In this document: piece by piece, positions 9,855-21,799 of the stretch
How the letters are laid out: each line of letters begins with the position of its first letter
How positions within the stretch are numbered: the first letter of the stretch is position 1
Assembly (NCBI GenBank): GCA_963920635.1
Contig: OY987308.1
Span: 24,023,096-24,087,095, forward strand
Direction of reading: 5' to 3'
DNA: 64,000 nt
Source of the DNA: Pseudeuparius sepicola
Lineage: Eukaryota; Arthropoda; Insecta; Coleoptera; Anthribidae
Notes under the pieces: model-generated
What the model was told of the DNA's origin: nothing
What the model saw: only the letters and a program-made list of their open reading frames with translations
Databases searched by the model: none
Program-made: the position numbers and the translations under genes

Positions 9855-12299
9855 TTACACATACGAAGCCTTCAATCCGGGGTATTTTATAGGTCAACAG
9901 GCTTAAAGCGTTGACTGAAGGTTTAAATCTTCACCCAACGCTTAAAGTTTCTTCGACTAACAAGAGCGGTTGCCGCGTACACGATAAATGACGTTATCGC
10001 TGTGGCAAAGTTTCAGGCGATACAAGGGGGCGATTGTGCGGATCTATTGTTGTCCCCCCGCGAGACGGGGGAACCTAATTACGGCCCTGCATGAAACCAG
10101 GTGCCGGCGACTGCGCTAATGCGATCAAAACTTCGGCTGGAAACTTGTTGAGTCAACTTATAGTCTAAACTCGATTAGGGCGGGGCTTGCGTTAGCGGGA
10201 ATTCGAAAAATGCGACCATTATAATACTACCCGGTTGTACAGGGAGATCTATCCAAGAGTTGCACCCCCCATGCATCCAGAAAGAAAATTGGACATCGAA
10301 TAATAAAGTTACCGGGTTTATGTGTGTTCTTACCACTGCTATGAAGTGATACTTGGGTTGTGTTATTCGCTCAGAGTTTTAGCCGCAGTGTTTTATTGCT
10401 GCAGAGGAGATTTTTTGTTTGACAATTACCAGCACATGCGGTCGAACGCGCCCCAAAAAAAAATCGTAATACGTGTATATCAAAACACCCAGCGCGTCAT
10501 ACGTTTAGAAAGCAGCGATGTCGGTTTTTCAGCGCGCGTGGTAATTATTTTTGGCAGACGTTAATGTAAAGCGATGCTGATACGTTGGCAAAAAAAAAAC
10601 GAAACTAACCGCGTTTCGACGTTGAGCGCCAAATGGTTTACAAGAAACAGACAGAAAAATGCTCGGGATTCACTCGTTGCTAGCCACACCAATTAAAAGG
10701 CGCCCTTCCGCGCTCCAATTCACGCTGAAATATGAACTGGAAATTTAATAATGGCCTGAAAACGGCGATTTATTAAATTTTTGTGCCCCCAGTACGGATC
10801 TGATCTAAGCGGGGGCCAGGGTCGACTTGCGCAGTTCCTGGATTTATAACCTCTGGGATTATTCTCGAAAATAAATCGTTTTTTTTTGTTACTCATTTCA
10901 TATGATTTTTGTATATTTTGACTATAAAACGTTCTAACGTATTTATACTTATTCTTAATTTAATGCGTACATTAAGTTCTTGAAACAAGATAAATATATG
11001 ACAGTGTATATTTACAAGAGAAAATATCGTTGCATCGTAAAAATCGGTAGTTGTTGATTCATCGCACTCCATTCTTCTCGGTAAATAACAGAATCGAATT
11101 ATTTTTTCCCGGGAATATTTTCCGGAATCTTTCCGGGAAATAAAACTTCCACGTGCAAGGGTAAGGAAAAAGCTCCGGAAAGGGCGCTGAGAAATTTCCG
11201 CAAGACAATGCTGCTTAATTAAAGTTCCATCAGCAGTCACCTCAAATTAATGTTTTTCATTAAAGTTGGCTGGTAAGGTTTTCACAACCCCCCCCCCCTT
11301 TGCGAACTGTTGCTAGCCACCGCTGCAAAGTTTCGGCTCACTTTTTACAAGCTATATAGCCAACAATTTAAAACAAAAAAGTTGAAAATGTACCAGGCAT
11401 ATGCGAAATTTTGGAGCTTTTGCTATTTACGCCGACTTTGAATCACTGATATACCTACGATTTTTAGTCCGATAAAGGATGGGAAGCTCTTTCTTCAACC
11501 TTCCCTCAGTATATAGACATAGGATCGTCGTTCCACAAATTGTTTTCTCCAGAATCGAGCGTCGTAAACTGATATCCGATACCATGAATATTTCCCCGTT
11601 GCCGTCGTTCAGTTGGTAGCCTCGTTGGGAAAACACACTCCACGTCCAATATATATCCACCGGTTGTGCAGGACTATATGTGCTGTAATATCAGCGATGC
11701 AAATATTGTTCCGAGCAAATATTTGGCCGTCCCCTACTTATGAAGCTTTGCGGGGGTTTCGATCTGAAATTTTCGATTTTATATCGCGAGTGGCGAAGTT
11801 TGCACGCCCCTTGCATAATTGGCGGTGTTTGGACAAAGTTCCGCGAGATATTCTCCTATGCGGAGTTCGGTGGAGTTCACTACTTGTAAATTATGAGTTT
11901 TCGCAAACACGAAATCCGCAGTATGCGCACGTATTTTTCACGATTTACCCGTAGAAATTTTAAAAGAGTTACCGCTCCCAGAAACACAGAGAAAATATTC
12001 TTTGTCATTCGTTGCGAGCGTTACGTTTATATTAAAACTAGAAATACCCAGACTATATTCAGCACTCGTGTATATTTTTAATTAAGGTCTGCTATGCGCA
12101 AAAATCCAGCTACAAAAGGCACTCTTATTATACTGAATGTGGAAACAGGAATATTTTGTAGTTTCTCTGAAATAAAAACGTTCAGTTAATAGTGAATTTT
12201 GTGTACATACGTAGATTGCGCTCACATTTTTATTCTAAAATGCTTATAAAATATAACTAAACTCTATTCAAACTAAACGCAAGTGAAACACAAACACAA
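9855..12299. other. Intergenic, nothing recognised
   Basis: About 2.4 kb without a supported gene. Open frames of 80-115 codons at 10322, 10893 and 11613 have no recognisable domains and overlap on both strands. A run of C at about 11288-11298 is a simple tract. Confidence 0.45.
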
Positions 12300-12512
12300 A
12301 TTGTTGCATGGCTAGAGCGTGATACGCACGTGATCGGCTTGCTATTGGCTAGCCGGTAATAAAGTCTGGCCCGGCGGGCGAGTGCAGCGAGTCGGTGTTT
12401 CTTACAGAGGTGTATTGAGTTGCAAGTGGACCTTTATGTTTCTCCAATATAATTCTTTCGCTGTTTATTAATTGTTGGAGCTACGATTTGTGTCAATAGT
12501 AAAAATTTGCAG
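12300..12512 (+). promoter_or_regulatory. Candidate promoter and non-coding first exon
   Basis: A locally GC-rich stretch with a CACGTG E-box near 12328 and no TATA box. It is followed by sequence ending TTTGCAG|GTAAGTGA, a near-perfect splice donor after 12512. No long open frame crosses it, so it would be 5' UTR. It is the strongest exon-like signal upstream of the plus-strand receptor gene at 37.7 kb, whose own 5' UTR must begin further upstream because its coding exon starts just after an acceptor. The link is inference. Confidence 0.3.
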
Positions 12513-12925
12513 GTAAGTGAATGACTAGGTGTGCCATAAAAGTTTGTTTTTAAAGTTCTTAATTCACGTGCTTCCATCGTGTAAATGTTTACGCGCCACT
12601 TTCATTTAGTTTGAATAGAGTGTAGATCATGTTTCGTGTCTAATTATTCAAAATTACACACAGCTATAAACCTTTTAGAGTTGAAACAACACGTTTACAC
12701 TAATAATTATAATAACTAAAGCCCGAATTTAAAGGCAGAAAAAAATGTCAAAAATGGCGTCTATAATGGCAGGCATTTTGGGTAACAAGGCAGTCAAAAT
12801 TTGAAAAAAGCAAAAATATAGGCATGAAGTCAACTTTAATACAATGGTAATAGTTACCATACACCCTCTAACCTCTTCTAGTAGCTGTAGAAGACTCCGA
12901 AGTCTCCTACATCTCATCGCACTTA

Positions 12926-13124
12926 AGCCTGGTTCATGCAGCACCTTTATCTTTTACTTTTACCACAGAAAATATACTACGAAAGTATATTTTCTGTGCT
13001 TTTACCTTATCTTTAAGAAATATTAATGTCATTGGTCAGTTGAAATCAAGGGACAAATGCCATTGATTATTTCTTAAAAATAAAGTAAAGTTAAAAGGTA
13101 AAGAAGCTGCGTATGAACCAGGCA
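12926..13124. mobile_element. Small MITE with GCCTGGTTCATGC ends
   Basis: Terminal inverted repeats GCCTGGTTCATGCAGC / GCTGCGTATGAACCAGGC enclose about 200 bp, with TA on both sides. The arms extend inward as imperfect TTTATCTTTTACTTTTA-type pairing. A second hairpin (around 12963-12998) sits inside. No coding capacity. Confidence 0.65.
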
Positions 13125-13239
13125 TAACTAATATCAAAGATCATGCTAGGTTTCCCCGAAAAGAGAATTACAAAATCCACTCGATGCGACAGAACTCGCG
13201 TTTCTCGCATAATGTTCCGAAGTTGGCCGTGTTTCCAAA

Positions 13240-14470
13240 GCGAGGGTGTTCCCGAGGCCAACGATAAAGACAGGCCACGGCGCTAACGCATAATTGCGTA
13301 GTCACGTGACCAACTTAGTCGTATATAATAAAAGGCATTTTTGGAGATAAGTAGAAAAAACAAATTTCGTAACAATTGGGCAAGTTTTCGTTCATCTATT
13401 ACATTATTGGTTTTGTGCCTCCAAGCTTTCTCTAATTGTTTTTTCAAAATTTTCAACCTGCCTCAGCTGTTTTAGGCTGAGAGTTAAACGGCACTGCAAT
13501 CACAATATTTTGGCACATTCTCAAAAATTGTTCCTTTATAGCTTAGGTGATATTCTCTATAGGTATTTTTATCCCACAACACATTTGTCCACTTTAATTG
13601 TTTCGCTTTCTTGAAAATGTGTTAGCCACACATACTTAAGGGTTTTTTAGAAATTAAATCTCAGTTGGAATTTGACGAATCCATTTTTGCCGGAAATTTT
13701 CATCCCGAGGCAAAACAAATGTTTGTTATGGCACTTTTTTCCTGGCTTTTGTAATATGTATAAATATAATATAAACAGACCCAATATTTGGTATTTAGGT
13801 TATTTTTTACGAAATAAAAATGAAAAGTAACCTTAGTAGGTATACTGTAAATACTGACGAGGTCTCATTTGATCGGCAGCGTGAAAGACCGAATAGAAAC
13901 CGTATCAGGGCGTGGGTCGACAACGAAAATCCTCTAGTACGTTGGTGAATGGTGAATACAATAAATACACAAACCCGAACGTGGTCAACGGGGAAGGGCT
14001 TCCAGCCACCCGGACCGTCTGAACTCGCGGATCTCCCGTAAGCAGTTCACCCCTCTGTGTCTCAGGCTCCACTGTCCAATACGGTCCATGTCCATAATAG
14101 TCCATTTCGGAATTCCGGGCTCCCTATTCTGTAGTTCGGGGGAGAATTCCCCTTTCCCTTTACAGCGCTCACGCGTCGGTGCGAGCGGCACCAATACTCT
14201 TGGACGGCACGACTCCCACCCAGACGCCATAATAACACCTGGGCGGTTCCCCTCCGCCAGGACACACGCGCACTAGACACAAACTTGTTTCTAAAATATA
14301 AACTAAGACGTTTAAAAACACTTTAAACATTTAAAACTTCTCAAAACCCAAGCTGCCGCTTTCAGTTATGTGACAAATGACATGTAACGTCTGACTAAGA
14401 TGGTCACGTGATTTTTGTGCGCCAGGGCCTGTCTTTATAGTAGGCCTTGGGGTGTTCCCAAATGACGCAC
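13240..14470. mobile_element. Possible non-autonomous element with imperfect inverted ends
   Basis: About 80 bp at 13240-13320 containing ATAAAGACAGGCC and GTCACGTGACCAACTTAGTC is repeated as the reverse complement at about 14390-14470 with several mismatches. The 1.1 kb in between shows only short overlapping open frames. The inverted arrangement suggests a degraded DNA element, but no target duplication could be defined. Confidence 0.4.
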
Positions 14471-14756
14471 CTGCCGACCCTAACGCATTTCACCCACTTA
14501 GGCATAAAGAGACAAGGGTTGTTCCAGGGGTGCGGGTATGCCTTTGTAACGTTCGGATATCGTATTTATAAGTATTTCGTTTAGGATGGTGTCAATATGT
14601 CGAAAGTTAGAAATTTTCGATTTTTTTTTCTGGCGGCTTCTACGTACGTGTTGTCGTGAAGAAGGAATATTGAGAAATGTGCCGAGGTCAGATACAATTT
14701 TAAATTAAAATTGGTTATTAGAAATTTAACCTGGTGAATAAGTGAAGATAGTTAAT

Positions 14757-14880
14757 CGATCATTGGTAAGTGGTAACTTTCCAGATGCATGGAAACTTAC
14801 AACTAGCTACAATAAATAATGTTGTTAAATCAATAAAAAGTGAAGAATTTAGGCCAATCAACCTATTGCCATCATTGACT
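14757..14880 (+). pseudogene. LINE reverse transcriptase fragment
   Basis: Two frames together read SGNFPDAWKLTTSYN, a break, then KSIKSEEFRPINLLPS. This matches the pattern of non-LTR retrotransposon reverse transcriptases, where '.G.FP..WK.A' is followed some 20 residues later by '..YRPI.LLP..SK'. It is only about 120 bp, frameshifted, and cut on the right by the dispersed repeat starting near 14876. No endonuclease or further RT motif is visible, so the clade (Jockey, CR1 or other) cannot be given. Confidence 0.55.
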
Positions 14881-15225
14881 GCGCGTTGCTTGACTTTGAT
14901 GATCGCTCTACCTAAGTCAAGTATGACGAGGCACGGCGCTTCCCAACAGAAACTCCAAACTGCTGCCTGTTGTGCAGCCTCCACGAAAAATATATTGACA
15001 TTCAAACCTACCAAAATATTTATACTGAAAGATTGCGCTAATATAGGTAACAATTTTGCAATGTGTACGAAAAGTTAAATGGGACTTTATTGGCCGGGTT
15101 TTGAATATTTGGTCACTTTTGACGGGCGATAGCCCCGCGTCTGATGCGCCAAGGCCTATTTATTGAAAAAATCGTACAATAATGGGCTACTTCAGTGCCG
15201 ATTTCTGAGCTTTTTATGACGATTT
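14876..15225 (+). repeat. Dispersed repeat family R1, copy 1
   Basis: About 350 bp shared with 58959-59420 (same strand), 60864-61306 (opposite strand) and, faintly, 31277-31412. Landmarks are CAAGTATGACGAGGCACGGC, TTTGGTCACTTTTGACGGGC and ATCGTACAATAATGGG. Some copies reach GGCACTGAAGT and ACTTCAGTGCC near their ends, so it may be a MITE. Non-coding. Confidence 0.7.
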
Positions 15226-15559
15226 TGAGAAATTTCACAATTTGTTTATTGTTCAAACGTTTACTACTGTCAGCAATTGATTTAAAATAAAAAATTTTGG
15301 CCCGCCCGGTACCTATATTTCCTCTTGAATATTTCGTTTTATTTTAGGAGCCCGCAATGTTTCGGGACTAAAAAAAACACGCCGGGACGTACAGTGTTGT
15401 TTACACGCGCCGCCCGGCCGTTGTTTTCTTGTCATTATTTCCTGACGAAGAGCAAACATTTTAATTAACCGCCAGGAGTCCTACCTGTACATAATGTAAC
15501 CGTATCTACGTAGATGTTCCGCAAATACAAGCGGGATTCGCTTTTCACAAACATCACGG

Positions 15560-15919
15560 CCACAGAATTTGGGATACATCCCTATAGAATACCACCACGG
15601 GCACATTCGAGGCACACGGGATAGAAGGCCTGCGGCCATCCGCTGCAACGTCACACTGTCAGGCTCATGCCAAACGCCTCGTTCACGTTCTCAGTTCTCA
15701 GTCGAGGCGCACCGAGGCGCGCGGCTTTACGGCACAGTGTGCGTGCATATACAGATACAAATCCTCATATTCAGTTATCCTTTCTTATATATTGCTTAGC
15801 GCAATTCGGGTATTCAGGCCGTATATCATCATTTAATTGAAAAAAAAAAAAACACCGGGGCAGTACGTAATTACAGATGTGTTAAACTACTGGAAATTTG
15901 TCTCAAAGTTCTGCAAAAT
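15560..15919 (+). promoter_or_regulatory. Candidate promoter region upstream of a small exon
   Basis: A GC-rich island in AT-rich surroundings with repeated TCAGT initiator-like motifs (about 15689-15703 and 15767-15772) and no TATA box. It lies directly before the candidate exon at 15920. Initiator motifs are short, so this is suggestive only. Confidence 0.25.
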
Positions 15920-16088
15920 ATGTCGTTGTTAACAGAAGGAAATAATTGTTCTTGTGATGTATCCTATCATCAGTTAATTGTAAAACGTTTGGCTACACTG
16001 ACAACCATATATCTCGATAATTATCGAAAGATTCAAAATGATGGAATAAAGGCGCAAAAGGCGGAGAGAAAACTAAAGAAATTAGCGA
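15920..16088 (+). CDS. Candidate first coding exon, unknown protein
   Basis: ATG at 15920 opens 56 codons beginning MSLLTEGNNCSCDVSYHQL, followed by a basic, helix-prone stretch (RKIQNDGIKAQKAERKLKK). The frame reaches GCGA|GTAAGT at 16088/16089, an excellent splice donor. If unspliced it would stop at 16096 after 58 residues. I do not recognise the protein and cannot place a second exon. A GC-rich possible promoter lies just upstream. It could be a small real gene or a chance open frame before a cryptic donor. Confidence 0.3.
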
Positions 16089-16689
16089 GTAAGTGATATT
16101 TCTTATTTTCATTCATTGTACTATATTTCTTTCTGCTAAAGAATTTTGCGTGTAAGTGTTTTTTTATTTTCATAGAGCTTATTACGTTTGTTTCTACCTA
16201 TTATTACTTCAGTGCCGCTTCATTATCATTAATAAAAAGATAAATGTTCATAATGTTGCTTGTTGCACAAGGTTTTTATGCTGTTTTCATTTCCTTAAAA
16301 TTTCAAAATCATTATTTTCTTGTTGTAATAAAGACAGCATAAATATTAACTGCGAATTTTAAGCTAGTAAGTAAGGTATATAAAGTTAAGATTGATAAAT
16401 TAAACAGATTACGTTTGCGCAAGTGTCCGAATGATGTAAAAATGATATTTTGCGTAATATTTTGTTGGGCAACAATATTAACTGCGTTTTTATTATTTTT
16501 AATTACCTTAAAAATCAAGTATTAACAGTTTGTTCTGAAATTAAACATATTGTTTCGCCGGAAATCGCATTTTAAAGAAATTTGAAGCTGTCTTTGAGAG
16601 CAAAATTAGTAACTGGCTGACTTTTGTTAAACTTTTGTTAAACTAAGTCTTGTTAAATTTTTTGATATTAAACAAAAATTGGTAACGGT

Positions 16690-17375
16690 AGTATTTTTTT
16701 GACAGTTGACAGTTGACCTACATGCGCCGTAAATAAATGTTTAATTTCGCAATATGTGATTTAATATAGTTATATTGTAAAAACTTAAACAAAAAAACAG
16801 TTAATATTTTTGCTTTTCGTAAAGAAATTACAAGTGACAGTTGACCTATATGCGCCGTAAATAAATGTTTAATTTCGCTATATATGATTCAATATAGTTA
16901 TATTGTAAAAAGTTAAACAAACAAAAAACAGTTAATATTTTTGCCTATTCTATACCAATGAGAAGTGACAGCTGCGGCTCAGATAAATGTTTAATTTTGT
17001 ATAAGTTACATTCTGTTTGTAAAAGGGAATGATCATGCATCTGCAATAAAAACGTAGTTAATATTTTTGGTTTTGCCGAAATAGAAAATTATCCGATTTG
17101 TATCTCTCTTTGTCGATCTAAGTTACTTCCATATTCTTAAAATGTTGAATTTCTTAATATATGTTAGCAAGAGAAGTTTTTACCTAAAGGATCTAAAAAA
17201 TCCAGTTAACATTTTTGCTCGAAATTTCTAACGAAAAATAGGTGTTTTTATGAGGTAACTCAAGGTTCCGTTTTTTCAAAATGTTTAATTTTTGGCTTCT
17301 ACCAACGTATTTACTTATAACTTTGATATGGTAAAACAAAATTGCAGTTAATATTTTTGTCTAGGTCAAATTCTA
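16690..17375 (+). repeat. Degenerate tandem repeat, ~130-145 bp period
   Basis: CAGTTAATATTTTTG recurs at about 16797, 16930, 17057, 17201 and 17344. The first two units share nearly their whole length (GACAGTTGACCTA, TGCGCCGTAAATAAATGTTT), and later units diverge progressively. The same core occurs inverted at about 16337 and 16470. No coding role is visible. Confidence 0.65.
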
Positions 17376-17379
17376 TTTT

Positions 17380-18471
17380 CCCTGGCCTATAGAATATCTT
17401 AGTTAGAATCGGCCTGAGGTCATCGAGTCTGCAGGCCTTCTATCCAATGTACATACCTCGGCACATTCCGTTGCAAAATTTAACGCTTAAATCATCAATA
17501 ATGCTGGGGCAGTCGGTTTTTTGCTTGGCTACACGTCGGGGTAGTTTATTTTTACTGCTCTGCCGATAGCGACAAACTATTAGCGCGATTGGTTCGCGAC
17601 GCCGGAAAAATTAATCGACGCCATAAATTTGAAGCTGTTGTTCGGCAATTTTAATACAGCCGGGGCGTTGTAGATAAACACGGCGCGGAGAGCTAATTTC
17701 ACGGCCGACACCGCCGAGGGGAAAGATCAAGTGTGCTTTTTTAATCCGCCATTAATTAAAGACCAAAGGGGTCCAACGAAAACAGGCTGGAGGGCCTAAA
17801 TGGAGGCTGCGAAGGTGTCTCTAATTCGAAGACGAAAAAAAAGAGAGAGAATGAAAATGTATTAAAAAAGTTTTAACGATGGAGGAAATTCACAGGGCAA
17901 AGGATTGTTTGGGGAAGTTTCCTTTTAAATTCGAGTCACCTGAACTGCGTACACGGGGAAGTTTTGACAAATCGGAAATAGGGATTTTTCTTTTTTTTTT
18001 TCAAGAGTGTAATGATGCAAAGTAAGGAACGAAGTGCTGTTGATACATTGGAAACTTCCTCGAGCATAAAAAATAATGACTTCCATACTGCTTATTATAC
18101 AAACTCTGACGCCGACTAGTTCTCTCTCTTGTGCTGAACTTTCCGTCAAGTCCTTTTTTTAGGAAAAGACTGATGGCCCTTGGGATACCGCCGTCCTGAT
18201 ATTTGGCAATCGCTAGTTCGAGACAAAAAAGTGATAGGGACAATCTGAAAATGTATTAAGACGCGCGCTGTCGACGGGAATATGTAGGTCATAAATTTGG
18301 GTCTAGCTAGACACGCCGATTATTGAGGAATTCCTGAAACGTCCGACCTACGGATATATATGAAGACGAATCGAGGGTTCAATTTTGGGCGGCTGTACGA
18401 TTTACGCGTTAGTTCTTGATTTTGAACGTTTCACTTACAAACGCAATAATTAATAACCAATAACCTATCTA
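17380..18471. other. Intergenic, nothing recognised
   Basis: Moderately GC-rich sequence without a supported gene. Minus-strand open frames of 74-80 codons near 17925-18243 overlap each other and show no family features. Confidence 0.4.
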
Positions 18472-19312
18472 CAGTGTGTCCTCGGATGGACGTAACTATA
18501 CTTGTAAATTTTTTTATTTTCAATTCTTCGAAAAAAGTCATTCTTCATAAAAAAGTCTGCTTGTTCTTAAAATAAAATCGGAATGGAAAAAGTTGACATT
18601 ACTTATACTGGGTGACCAGAAAATTAAAGAAACGTTAGGTAATTAGCATAAGAGTAAACTACCTCTAATTGTAGAGATAATGAAAAAAGTTATAAAGAAA
18701 ATTTGCTCAGCGTGGTAAGCTACTTAATTAAGTGTACAAAATTTCAAAGCGTTAGGCCTACTTCGATTTTTCGATTTTTTTCTTGTTTTTCTCCGATTAA
18801 ATAATTTTCTGTAGGTAGTAAGACAAAACTTATAAATAAAAGTTACTCAGAATAGGAAACTGTGTATGATGGAAAATTGTTTGACAATCCTAGGCCCACT
18901 TTGCGTTTCCTCCAATATTTCATGCGCAGTTTTCCATTATGGGGAAGTTTTCTTAATACAGTTTTGTCGTACTATTGACAGAAAACCATTTATTTGGCAA
19001 AAAAAGAGAATACAATCAAAAAATCAAAGTAGGCCTAACGCTTTGAAGTTTTGTACACTTAAGTAGCTTACCACGCTGAGCAAATTTTCTTTATAACTTT
19101 TTTCATTATCTCTACAAATAGAGGTAGTTTACTTTTATGCTAATTAACGTTTCTTTAATTTTCTGGTCACCCAGTATAAGTAATGTCAACTTTTTTCATG
19201 CCAATTTTATTTTAAGACCAAGCAGACTTTTTTATGAAGAATGACTTTTTTCGAAGAATTGAAAATAAAAAATTTTACAAGTATATAGTTAAGTCCATCC
19301 GTGGACACACTG
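18472..19312. mobile_element. Palindromic element P-CAGTGTGTCC, copy 1
   Basis: Starts CAGTGTGTCC at 18472 and ends GGACACACTG at 19312, with TA on both sides (18470-18471 and 19313-19314). The arms pair over several hundred bases, including CTGGGTGACCAGAAAATTAA and a GTTAGGCCTAC motif on both sides. A second copy lies at 31975-32803. Non-coding; a large foldback-type element of about 841 bp. Confidence 0.9.
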
Positions 19313-19314
19313 TA

Positions 19315-21344
19315 TATTTAAAGAAGATTCAACAACGTCGGAGGACTAAAGGCAAACACTGGTGTGTATGTACGATGGCCAACTATCTATTTTACGCCAC
19401 CGCAAAAACCGACGAACGACGGTAATTGGCAAGCGGAAATATGCAAGTGGTTTTTCCGCAGCGTTTGCAGAACGAGGAATTGGTGCGAAAATGCCCTAGC
19501 GGCGATATATAGATGGGAGCGAATAAAGGCGTAACGAGGAAATATAGCGCTGGTATATATGAAAAGGCCGCTACGAATTGCCGGTCATATCTAATGTTAG
19601 CAGAGTCCCTTAGAAGAAAGAGAAAAGGAAAGATACGGGGTGGGCTTCGTATGTAGGTATCCTTTCACGGTTAAATCAGTTATGTATAGTATGTTTGGTT
19701 TTTTGACGGCATTAAAGAAAAATGGCTTTCAACAACACCTAGGTCAGATGTAAAAAATCTTATGGAAGGATAAGTAGTAATGATAATAAGAAAATAGAAT
19801 GACCTGACCCGATTATGTACTAAACACACATTATAAAGTATTCTGGACTGAATATCAGAATGTCACACACACTGTGTCACAACAACGAACATTTTTATTT
19901 TTCTTTATATGTACCTAAATATGTAGGTAACCATTTATTTATTATTTATTAAATTTTAATAATTATACATATAATAATATGTCATCGAAAGTATCTTAGA
20001 CATGGAAAGAGAGAAGACGCGGCCGTGTTACCCACTGCCACATCGCACGCCAGGCCAGTGGCGTAGCATGAAACGCGTTCTTAGCCAATATCACAAAAAT
20101 GTTAAATATGAAGAGGTAGTTAATTGTGACTTGCATGTAATTTGAAATATTGGCATTTATTTGCAGATAATTTCCCAAATGTAAAGCTAGTGTCAAGTGC
20201 TGAAATATATTTATTTGTGGCGAGTTCGAATTAATCAAAATAAAATAAATAATGCACGCCCATGGAAAATATTTTATAATACTATCATACTCAATTAAGA
20301 AATTTTCAATAAAAACGATGTTAAAGAATTATTATATTGGTCCTATTTACAAACAAAATAATACACTTTATCATACTAAAAGGTAGAAGGAATTTGAAGA
20401 AGTTATATTGAGAAAAAATAAAGTTTTAGGGCATCTTTCAAAGGTAGCTTGTTAATTATTTACCTGTGAAACAAAATCCCGGGCTCTTGCTTTTCACTTC
20501 TGCTTTTGCAACCAAATGCTGAACAATAATTTAACATCGTAAGATTATGTTTTCCCCTTAATCGCTGTTACTTTTAATTCACAAATTCACGAAATTAACT
20601 CACAACGTACTCGCTTTGTCTGCCACATATAAATTGGCCGCCGCTCAAAACGACGTAACAAAACCTATACACGGCAAGGTTAGCAAGCGCGGTGTCCTTT
20701 CTATTTCCTTGTTTAAGGGGGAAAAGGGAAGTATTAACTTTTTCAACACAAAATGTATCTGTCCAAGCTCTTTGGCCAAGACTGTCAGAAGTTACGTGTT
20801 TTTTTATTAATCTTAAACAAACAATAAAAAGAAACTCTTCGATAATTCATTACTAATGCGATAGAAAGTCGGTGGCTTCTTTCATATTTAATGCGTATCC
20901 ATACCCCACGTCTGATTTCGTAACAGAGTTTCCCAAAACCAATAATGTGGAAAGAAAATAAGAAAATATAAGTGACTGATACCTATGTTAAGCACTGGCT
21001 TAGCATAAACAATAAACATAACATAAGCCAATAGCTGACACCCCAACCAAAATCTTCAAAAACTTAAAATAGTTCTAATTTATTATCTTACCTTGTTTGC
21101 TTAGAAGTATATAAGCCACAAAAATTAAGACAGTTGAAAAATCTACACTAAAAACACGTAACTACACACTATTTTTTACAACGCTGAACTAAACAATTTC
21201 GCTAAGAAACCACAATAAATATAACCTCTATAAATGGACAAGTCAGTAAAAATAGAGAAACCAAGATAACTAACTTAGGAACATACTCATAACTGTGACT
21301 TCTACCAACATAAATATTTCAATAGAATGGATTTATATCTGCTC
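19315..21344. other. Intergenic, mostly featureless
   Basis: Two kilobases without a supported gene. Near 20053 the sequence CAGTGGCGTAGC resembles the terminus of several DNA transposon families, but no partner end was found. Open frames (60-80 codons) show no motif. Confidence 0.4.
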
Positions 21345-21797
21345 ATTAGCTTATTTTTCAATTAAATAAAACATAATGTCTGGTTTAGGTAATATGTCAG
21401 ACACTGGTACGTTTACGTTATATCTTATTCGTAAATTGCATTTATGTAACTTACGAATAAGAACCAAATTCGGAATATTTCTGTGCCAACGCACAGGGTA
21501 TTCGAATTTTACAGAGTAAAGTTAATATCAGCGCCTTCGCCAAAAGTCTAAAATATCGATTTTAAACCACGCTTTCTTTCCTTTTGCCTATACCAAATAA
21601 AATGGTAAAATAAACTAGGTAGGTAATCACATACTTTTTTCAAGCGAATACATAAAAAATACATTTAGAAACACTGAGTTAGCAGGATAACTCAATCATT
21701 CTTTATATTTTAGCTTATTTTTTTTTTCAATTAAATAAAACAGTGTCGGGTTTAAGAAATGTGTCAGGCACTGGTACGTTTACGTTATCACACCATT
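21345..21797 (+). repeat. Pair of ~80-bp direct repeats
   Basis: Blocks at 21345-21425 and 21712-21797 share TTTTTCAATTAAATAAAACA and CACTGGTACGTTTACGTTAT with about a dozen differences. They are separated by about 290 bp of unrelated sequence. They could be remnants of a tandem repeat or small terminal direct repeats. Confidence 0.55.
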
Positions 21798-21799
21798 GG

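Noticed and set aside
11613..12081. 113-codon and overlapping frames as a gene
   Set aside because: No domain, no splice signals and several overlapping frames.
14770..15078. Overlapping frames of about 100 codons on both strands
   Set aside because: They lie over a LINE fragment and the dispersed repeat R1; only the short RT stretch is recognisable.
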